The translations under genes were made by a program, and so were the position numbers. The notes beneath the pieces were generated by a model that was not told the DNA's origin, did not search any database, and worked only from the letters and a program-made list of their open reading frames with translations. A DNA stretch of 47,787 nt from CAMTWB01 sp037441775 (GTDB lineage: Bacteria > Desulfobacterota > Syntrophia > Syntrophales > CAMTWB01): the NCBI GenBank assembly GCA_037441775.1, contig JBBIRO010000021.1:1-47787 (forward strand). Reading direction: 5' to 3'. Each line of letters starts with the position of its first letter. Within the stretch, counting starts at the first letter, position 1. Positions 42,545 to 47,787 of this stretch are shown piece by piece.

Positions 42545-43978
42545 TTATCCCCCTGCCTGGGACATCAGCCGCCGGGCCGCTTGGATTCCCTCGGCAACGC
42601 TCTTAACCAGGATTGCCCCCGTCTGCCGTAGATCCTCAATCATCTGAGAATCAAAGACGCCACCAGCCCCTTGCCTAATCCAGACAATGGGTTTCTGAGG
42701 GGTAATTCGCCGGACTATCTTATAGAAGTCAAGCGGATCGCGCGGTGAATCCATCCCCAGTAAAATAGCTTTAGTGTTGTCGTCTTTCTCCCAGAATTCC
42801 AGAAGATCGCCGCAGGAAACGTCAACCTGATCGCCGAGACTCAGAAAATGAGCGAGCCCAGTTACTTCTTTCCGCAGATTGTTAAGAAGAAGTTCGCCCA
42901 AGGCAGGGTTATCAACTGCAATGCTCAGCCCTCCGGCAGGCGGCATGACGCCCGAGGCGGTTGCATTGATACTGATTTCGGCCCGTCGATTAATGACCCC
43001 GCTGCTGCGGGGGCCGATCAAACGAACCCCATGGGCCAGCGCCTTGTTCGCGATGACCCCGGACCAGTTGAAATGTTCATCCCGGGGGGCGTCAACGTCT
43101 CCGGAAATTACGATAAAGGCGCTTACCCTCTTGGCCACACACTGTTCTATAACAGCCGGAACCTCAGGCAGGGCAAGAGTTGTCACCACCAAATCCACCA
43201 TGTCCGGCAGGCGCTCCAATCGGGGACAGGATGGCGCTCCCGCCACCGCAGAGGGTTCCGCGTGAACGGCAAAAACTGCGCCGGTGAAACCATCGGCAAC
43301 CATATTATGTAACACGCAAGAACCCATGCTTTCAGGATTGTCGAAATCGCCGATAATAGCCACGCTGTGAGGGTAGAGAAATTTCCGGATCAGCGCGCTT
43401 AAGGATATCCGATGACGGTCGGCTTCGCAGCGCAGGAATTCTTCCCTATCCGCAATGTCGATGACAATCTCGTAGGATCCCTCGGTGAGCCTTTTTTGGA
43501 TGGTGAAGCCGCTGTTTTGAAAAACATCGAGCATCTTGGAATTTTCCGGCAGTACATAGGCGATGAAGCGTTTGATTCCCGCCACTGTCGCCATTTCCGC
43601 GAGATAGCGTAAGAGTTCCGTGCCGACCCCCCGCAACTGAATCGAATCCTCGACGACAAATCCGACCTCGGCCTCGATTTTGCCGGGGATGAGGCTCCAG
43701 GTGCTGACGGCAACTATCCGCTCATCTTTTCCTTCACCTCGAACCGCAATCAGCGCATAATCCGCCGGATAGTTGATCTTCGCCAGTTGGTCGATCTCCC
43801 TTTCAGTAAAGCAGGACTTTTCATAACCGAAGCGCAAATATTTGGTCTGGGAGCTCAAACTCAGGAAAAAATTTCTCAGGTTTTCTTTATCGGCGGGACT
43901 GTAGGGCCTGATTTTGAGACTGCGTCCGTTGCGCAGTGTGGCCTTGATTATGGGGGGGGCGTCAGTTGTCAGTGTCAT
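42545..43978 (-). CDS. GNAT acetyltransferase fused to a CoA-binding / CoA-ligase-like domain lacking the catalytic loop
   Basis: The 477-residue protein has an N-terminal GNAT domain (about 15-175; acetyl-CoA pyrophosphate loop QLRGVGTELL at 114-123). A CoA-binding Rossmann domain follows (about 200-335), then a succinyl-CoA-ligase-like domain (SLGDQVDVSCGDLLEF to the end). Compared with ADP-forming acyl-CoA synthetases, the stretch with the phosphorylated histidine (usually SHTG) is replaced by a short GAGG turn, and there is no ATP-grasp domain. It therefore cannot be a complete acyl-CoA synthetase. It resembles Pat-type protein lysine acetyltransferases, whose ligase part is also inactive, but with the domains in reverse order. 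The start is uncertain: ATG 43978 is used, TTG 44008 is possible. Confidence 0.82.
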   Translation of the reverse strand: MTLTTDAPPIIKATLRNGRSLKIRPYSPADKENLRNFFLSLSSQTKYLRFGYEKSCFTEREIDQLAKINYPADYALIAVRGEGKDERIVAVSTWSLIPGKIEAEVGFVVEDSIQLRGVGTELLRYLAEMATVAGIKRFIAYVLPENSKMLDVFQNSGFTIQKRLTEGSYEIVIDIADREEFLRCEADRHRISLSALIRKFLYPHSVAIIGDFDNPESMGSCVLHNMVADGFTGAVFAVHAEPSAVAGAPSCPRLERLPDMVDLVVTTLALPEVPAVIEQCVAKRVSAFIVISGDVDAPRDEHFNWSGVIANKALAHGVRLIGPRSSGVINRRAEISINATASGVMPPAGGLSIAVDNPALGELLLNNLRKEVTGLAHFLSLGDQVDVSCGDLLEFWEKDDNTKAILLGMDSPRDPLDFYKIVRRITPQKPIVWIRQGAGGVFDSQMIEDLRQTGAILVKSVAEGIQAARRLMSQAGG

Positions 43979-44064
43979 TGTTATCAACACCGGAAATGAG
44001 AAAATCAAAGCGCGGGTAATACTGACCGCATACCGGACGGCTTGGCAAAAGTTGGAAATTAGAG

Positions 44065-44109
44065 AGGCCCGGACACCCGCTGGGCTTACTACAACCAGGG
44101 TCCGGGCCT
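44065..44109 (-). terminator. Hairpin terminator or attenuator after the CBS gene
   Basis: Arms AGGCCCGGAC (complement side 44100-44109) and GTCCGGGCCT (complement side 44065-44074) form a strong stem on the minus strand, about 16 bases after the CBS stop codon. The following sequence is TCTCTAATTT, without a clean T run, so it may act with Rho or stabilise the RNA end. Confidence 0.55.
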
Positions 44110-44124
44110 TCCTTGAGAAACCTA

Positions 44125-44568
44125 TCAGAACTTGCCGGCAATATAATTGCTCAACTGCTCAATCAGGCTCTCCTGCTCCGAAATAATGGATTTCAGGACG
44201 TCGCCAATGGAGACGAGGCCGATGAATTTGTTTCCCTCGTAAACCGGCAGATGGCGGATACGCTTGCCGGTAATCAGGATCATGCACTCTTCGACGGTGG
44301 TGTCGGGCTTAACCGTGAAAAGCACGCGGGCGGGGGTCATGATTTCCTCCACCTTGGTTTCGGGGGATTTTTTTCCCTTGAGCACGACCTTCCGGGCGTA
44401 ATCCCTTTCAGTTATAATTCCCAAAACCTTTCCCTCTTCCTCCCAGACCATCAGCGCCCCTACCTCCCTTTCCACCATCATCTGCAGGGCCTCAAAAACC
44501 GTGGAGTGGGGAGAAACACTGTAGATCGCCTTGTTTTTTCCTGCGAGCAGATCTCTTACTTTTTTCAT
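44125..44568 (-). CDS. CBS-pair domain protein
   Basis: The 147-residue protein is made of two CBS motifs (about 10-65 and 75-135), with GIITERDYARKVVLKGK between them and IRHLPVYEGNKFIGLVSIGDVL in the second. Stand-alone CBS pairs bind adenine nucleotides and act as energy sensors or regulatory subunits; the partner here is unknown. AAGGAGGG lies before the ATG, a strong site. It is upstream of the GNAT hybrid gene on the same strand, though a hairpin intervenes. Confidence 0.93.
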   Translation of the reverse strand: MKKVRDLLAGKNKAIYSVSPHSTVFEALQMMVEREVGALMVWEEEGKVLGIITERDYARKVVLKGKKSPETKVEEIMTPARVLFTVKPDTTVEECMILITGKRIRHLPVYEGNKFIGLVSIGDVLKSIISEQESLIEQLSNYIAGKF

Positions 44569-44666
44569 GTCGTTGCCCTCCTTGTTTAATGGTCAATGGT
44601 AAAGTTGTGTGAAAAGCCTGAAATACTCCAAATGCAACGGAAAAAGGGCTGTCCTGACGACAATAA

Positions 44667-45446
44667 CTACTGAATCGTCTCACCCGGTTTCATTACAACG
44701 ACTTTTGTCTGCGGAACCGCGGCCATTTGCCGCTGGAATTCCTCCGGGGTGCCGGTAAGCACCGGAAAGGTGCCATAATGGATGGGAATCACGTATTTTG
44801 AATTCAGAAGTCTTGCGGCGTAGGCGGCTTCACGGGGGTCCATCGTAAAGTGGCTGCCGATGGGAAGGATGGATAGTTCCGGCTGATATATTTCGCTGAT
44901 AATCCTCATGTCGCCAAAAACACAGGTGTCTCCCGCATGATAGATTGTAAAGCCGTTTTCAAATCTAATGACGAATCCTGCCGGCTCGCCAGTATAAATC
45001 ACCTGGTCCCCTTCGGTCACACTCGAGCTGTGAAATGCATTAACCATCGTGATGGCCAGGCCATGTGAGGTAAAGGTGCCGCCCTTATTTATTCCGACGA
45101 CATTCTTGGCTCCCTTCCGGGTCAGATACCTCCCCAGCTCAGGCATGGCGACAATTCGCGCATTGGTCTTTTCGGCGATGGCCAGGGTATCGCCGACATG
45201 ATCTCCATGGCCGTGTGTTACCAGGATAAGATCCGCCTTTTCGACCGCCTTCATTTCTGGCGGCGTCCTTGGATTGCCGCTGAGAAATGGGTCGATATAG
45301 ACCACCACCCCTTTGGTGGAAACAAACTTGAAAGCGGCATGTCCCAGGTAGGTAATCTTGACCTCCTTGCCAATCTCGCCCGCTTCTACCGGCATGGTAA
45401 ACAACAGAAAGGGAGCCAACCAAAATAAATCCTTAAGTTTGATCAT
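44667..45446 (-). CDS. Metallo-beta-lactamase-fold hydrolase (UPF0173-like) with signal peptide
   Basis: The 259-residue protein has an N-terminal hydrophobic signal (about 6-22, MPVEAGEI cleavage region) and then a beta-lactamase-type metal hydrolase domain: YLGHAAFKF, HGHGDH at the metal site, YHAGDTCVFGDM, and PIHYGTFPVL near the end. It resembles UPF0173 (YtkL-like) hydrolases, which are usually cytoplasmic; the leader suggests a periplasmic form. Substrate unknown. AGGAGGT precedes the ATG by six bases. Confidence 0.88.
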   Translation of the reverse strand: MIKLKDLFWLAPFLLFTMPVEAGEIGKEVKITYLGHAAFKFVSTKGVVVYIDPFLSGNPRTPPEMKAVEKADLILVTHGHGDHVGDTLAIAEKTNARIVAMPELGRYLTRKGAKNVVGINKGGTFTSHGLAITMVNAFHSSSVTEGDQVIYTGEPAGFVIRFENGFTIYHAGDTCVFGDMRIISEIYQPELSILPIGSHFTMDPREAAYAARLLNSKYVIPIHYGTFPVLTGTPEEFQRQMAAVPQTKVVVMKPGETIQ

Positions 45447-45557
45447 GATGACACCTCCTATTTGTTTATGGTTTTAGTTTACACAATTGACATGATCTTT
45501 CAAGGCTTTTTTAGGGACATGACCTCGAAGGTCCTGATGAAGAACAGATGCAAAAAA

Positions 45558-45711
45558 AGACGAACTCGTGACAAGTCCGAATTCTCCTCCCCGGGTGTGA
45601 GGAGATAAAGGAAAGGGGGAGCTAAACCTTTGGAATAACGGCTATTACCACCATTACCCCAACCATCTCACCTCAAGGGATAGGGGGGTTTTGATTTTTT
45701 GCGAAGCCATC
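45558..45711. repeat. Short intergenic repeat, family 1, copy D
   Basis: This 154-bp element is in the opposite orientation to copy A and alignable to it along nearly its whole length. Its complement starts GATGGCTTCGCAAAAAATC and shares the core (45629-45663) at 29 of 35 positions, including the AATAG-NNG-YTATT hairpin. The GGGGAGGAG/CTCCTC hairpin and the CGGAC near the far end are also shared. It lies in the 387-bp gap between the beta-lactamase-fold gene and the flavin subunit gene. Nothing else recognisable is in that gap apart from imperfect GC-rich inverted repeats at about 45740-45810. Confidence 0.8.
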
Positions 45712-45833
45712 AAGATGACGAGGGGGCAAAAACAGCGGCGGCATTGGGCGCGGGCCAGGTAACCGCTGCTGCGTCCTTCGTCCCCGCGGCGCACTCTCGC
45801 CAAGCTTTCTTCGGCGATGATTATCGGGAGAGA

Positions 45834-46688
45834 TTAAAAATCCCGCGGCAGGCGATCCAGCTGTGCCAGGGAAAAGACGGGGCCGTCCTTACAGACGTAC
45901 TTGCTGCCCACGTTACAGCGGCCGCACTTGCCGATCCCGCATTTCATTCTCATCTCCAGCGAAGTGAGAATGTTTTCTTTCGAAAATCCGAGGTCGAAAA
46001 ATACCGGCAGGGTATATTTAATCATAATCGGAGGACCGCAGATTACCGCAACTGCATTCTCCGCGCTGGGGGCCGAATCCTTGCAAATGGTGGGAACAAA
46101 TCCCTCCTTGCCTTGCCAGGTCGCATCTCCCTTGTCCACGGTGATGCAGATATTCAAATCATTTCTCTCACACCAGGAGCCAATCTCTTCCTTGTAGCAC
46201 AAAAGCCCCGGGGTGCGGGCGCCGTAAACTACTGAAATATTGCCAAATCTTTTGCGGTTATCATCATGCAGCATATAATTGACCAACGAACGCAGGGTGG
46301 TGAAGGCAAACCCTCCGCCCACGACTACCACATTTTTACCCTCCAGATACTCAATCGGCCAGGGATGTCCCAGAGGACCTCGAATTCCCAGCCTGTCCCC
46401 CTCGGTCATGTCGTGCAGGGCGGTGGTGACAAGGCCCGCCACCACGGTTCCGGCCCGTTGCACGGTAAATTCCAGGTAACCCTTTTCGGTAGGCGATGAG
46501 GCGATTCCGATCGGGCTTTCCCCCTTGCCGTAAATAGAAAGCTCGGCAAACTGCCCCGGCAGGTAGCGGAAATTATCTTCGTCTTCCTTGTTGATAAAAG
46601 CCAGTCGAAAGGTTTTTATCTCATCGTTATCCACTTCGGAGATAACCTTTATGATCTCCACCGGCATTGGAATATATGGGTTCTGCAT
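45834..46688 (-). CDS. FAD/NAD-binding subunit of sulfhydrogenase/Flx-type complex (HydG/FlxA-like)
   Basis: The 284-residue protein has a ferredoxin-reductase FAD domain (about 10-105, YLPGQFAELSIYGKGESPIGIASSP), an NAD-binding domain (VVVGGGFAFTTLRSL; ICGPPIMIKYTL), and a C-terminal [2Fe-2S] site C250, C255, C258 and C266. This is the plan of the gamma subunit of Pyrococcus-type sulfhydrogenase, of FlxA (linked to heterodisulfide reductase) and of dihydroorotate dehydrogenase electron-transfer subunits. It would exchange electrons between NAD(P)H and the iron-sulfur protein encoded just upstream. No hydrogenase catalytic gene follows it. Confidence 0.9.
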   Translation of the reverse strand: MQNPYIPMPVEIIKVISEVDNDEIKTFRLAFINKEDEDNFRYLPGQFAELSIYGKGESPIGIASSPTEKGYLEFTVQRAGTVVAGLVTTALHDMTEGDRLGIRGPLGHPWPIEYLEGKNVVVVGGGFAFTTLRSLVNYMLHDDNRKRFGNISVVYGARTPGLLCYKEEIGSWCERNDLNICITVDKGDATWQGKEGFVPTICKDSAPSAENAVAVICGPPIMIKYTLPVFFDLGFSKENILTSLEMRMKCGIGKCGRCNVGSKYVCKDGPVFSLAQLDRLPRDF

Positions 46689-46739
46689 TTTTGCTCCTAT
46701 AACTTATCCTTTGCGGTAATACTGAGGACTTATACGTAA

Positions 46740-47777
46740 TTACTTGCTCATTGCCCGGGAAACAATGGAAAAGATATCGATATTCACCGGGCAGGACCTG
46801 GTGCAGCGACCGCAGCCGACACAGGAGATAGCCCCGAAATTCCGGACGTAATAACTGTATTTGTGACATACCTTTTGCCGGAGGCGCTGATAAATTTTGG
46901 TGCGGGGATTGTGACCGCTCGCCTCCAGGGTGAAATCGGTAAACATACAGGCGTCCCAGAAGCGGCGGCGGACACCCTCCCGGAAGATGGTTTCGTCGGA
47001 AATATCGAAACAGTGGCAGGTGGGGCAGACAAAGGTGCAGGTGCCGCAACTGATGCAGGCCTCGGCAATCTTTTCCCAAAAAGCGGTATCGCCAAAGATG
47101 TCTTCCAGCTTTTTGGCCGTCTTTTCGGGATCGCATTCGAGATAGCGGGTCTTAATGGCGGCTCCCCGGGTCAGGGCGTCCAAATAATACTGCTCGTCCT
47201 CGCCGGTTGCTTCGGCAAAGAGTCCCGCATTCTCGGTAAGGAGTGCCTTGCCCTTATCGGTAAGCCCCTTAAACAGGAATTCGCCGTTTTTCCTGATGAG
47301 GAAGATGTCGCTTCCCCTCGTATCGGTTGCACCTATTCCCAGACTGCTGTAAAAATCAACCGGGTCCGCGGTCTGCCCCAGAAAGGGATAGCCGATCACC
47401 ACGGTCAGATCCCGCCGGCCCTGCCAATAGGGATCAACAATTCCGCCGCCCAGAAAAAGTTCATCCATCAGCAGAAAGCTTTGCGCGTCCGGTGGCCTCA
47501 CCCCCAGCAGAACCATCCTGCTTGCCGGCATTGGCATTGACTTGGCGGTCGGCTCTCCTCGTCCCAGTCGATAGCTGATCATATCTTCCGATTGGGGAAA
47601 ATAGACCGCCTTCGGGCTCAAAACACTGTTATAAAAATCAAGGGTGACTTCCTTCGGGTCTCTGATGGGCTGAAAATTTACCCCCCGGTCATCCCGGACC
47701 GGTGCGTAAAGCGGCCCCTGATCGAGGAGTACTGCGACCAGTTCACTCAACTTCCCCTGCTCAATCTTCTTTAGCAC
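46740..47777 (-). CDS. 4Fe-4S dicluster subunit of sulfhydrogenase/Flx-type complex (HydB/FlxB-like)
   Basis: The 345-residue protein has an N-terminal domain typical of sulfhydrogenase beta and anaerobic sulfite reductase A subunits (GVRPPDAQSFLLMDELF). Two 4Fe-4S cluster motifs follow in the C-terminal part, CISCGTCTFVCPTCHC and CVGCGRCTRSCP. It would carry electrons between the flavin subunit and a further partner, probably encoded upstream, outside the window. It starts at GTG (47777) with GGAG six bases earlier at the very edge of the window, so it appears complete. The gene for the flavin subunit follows after about 50 bp. Confidence 0.9.
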   Translation of the reverse strand: MLKKIEQGKLSELVAVLLDQGPLYAPVRDDRGVNFQPIRDPKEVTLDFYNSVLSPKAVYFPQSEDMISYRLGRGEPTAKSMPMPASRMVLLGVRPPDAQSFLLMDELFLGGGIVDPYWQGRRDLTVVIGYPFLGQTADPVDFYSSLGIGATDTRGSDIFLIRKNGEFLFKGLTDKGKALLTENAGLFAEATGEDEQYYLDALTRGAAIKTRYLECDPEKTAKKLEDIFGDTAFWEKIAEACISCGTCTFVCPTCHCFDISDETIFREGVRRRFWDACMFTDFTLEASGHNPRTKIYQRLRQKVCHKYSYYVRNFGAISCVGCGRCTRSCPVNIDIFSIVSRAMSK

Positions 47778-47787
47778 GATATACTCC

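Overview
The window looks like a chromosomal segment of a Gram-negative, probably anaerobic bacterium of the Desulfobacterota (former Deltaproteobacteria), most like the Syntrophales/Geobacter side of that group. This is an inference. It rests on the order of the division and cell wall genes, LPS heptose and lipid A acylation genes, a MurE half carrying the DNPR motif that selects meso-diaminopimelate, pyruvate phosphate dikinase, a cytoplasmic sulfhydrogenase/Flx-type electron-transfer pair, a GlcD/GlcF oxidase, and a HesB-like protein of a family known for selenoproteins. I found no rRNA, tRNA, CRISPR array, transposase or phage gene.

Layout. (1) 1-460: the 3' end of a DUF3426 protein gene and a bidirectional hairpin terminator. 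(2) 481-21.9 kb, minus strand: a radical SAM gene, then, in reverse order of transcription, the dcw cluster: mraZ, rsmH, ftsL, ftsI, a fused murE-murF, mraY, murD, ftsW, murG, murC, murB, ftsQ, ftsA, ftsZ. Genes are mostly overlapping or a few bases apart. A consensus promoter with a two-box repeat sits before mraZ. Just upstream lie mltG, ruvX, ssb and a 58-residue Trm112-like gene. (3) 21.9-29.4 kb, minus strand: waaC-like, gmhB, waaF, an LpxL-type acyltransferase, DUF2065, mazG and ppdK, with a consensus promoter before ppdK. (4) 29.8-31.4 kb: a MoeA-like molybdopterin-binding protein with a cysteine-rich tail, and a ModE-type DNA-binding protein without a molybdate-binding domain. (5) 31.6-34.0 kb, plus strand: an aconitase-family (YbhJ-like) hydratase, divergent from the ModE gene and convergent with rmuC. 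(6) 35.7-40.1 kb, plus strand: the HesB-like gene, then an MFS transporter with glcD- and glcF-type genes. (7) 40.4-47.8 kb, minus strand: an FadH-like flavoenzyme, a GNAT/CoA-ligase hybrid, a CBS-pair protein, an exported metallo-beta-lactamase-fold hydrolase, and the beta and gamma subunits of a sulfhydrogenase/Flx-type complex.

How the genes work together. The central block covers cytoplasmic peptidoglycan precursor synthesis (MurB to MurG, MraY), its polymerisation and cross-linking at the septum (FtsW, FtsI), chain-length control (MltG), and Z-ring assembly (FtsZ, FtsA, FtsQ, FtsL). The neighbouring block builds the LPS inner core and lipid A. The right half is anaerobic carbon and redox metabolism.

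The least expected content lies between genes. Two families of short non-coding repeats, about 150 bp and about 210 bp, have end sequences built on the same palindrome. Family 1 has three copies (near 2.2, 25.8 and 45.6 kb) and family 2 has two (near 29.6 and 35.4 kb). They look like miniature mobile elements. One supplies the stop codon of mazG and another abuts the start of the radical SAM gene. Other points of interest are the murE-murF fusion, the putative MraZ operator, and a GNAT protein whose CoA-ligase half lacks the phosphohistidine loop.
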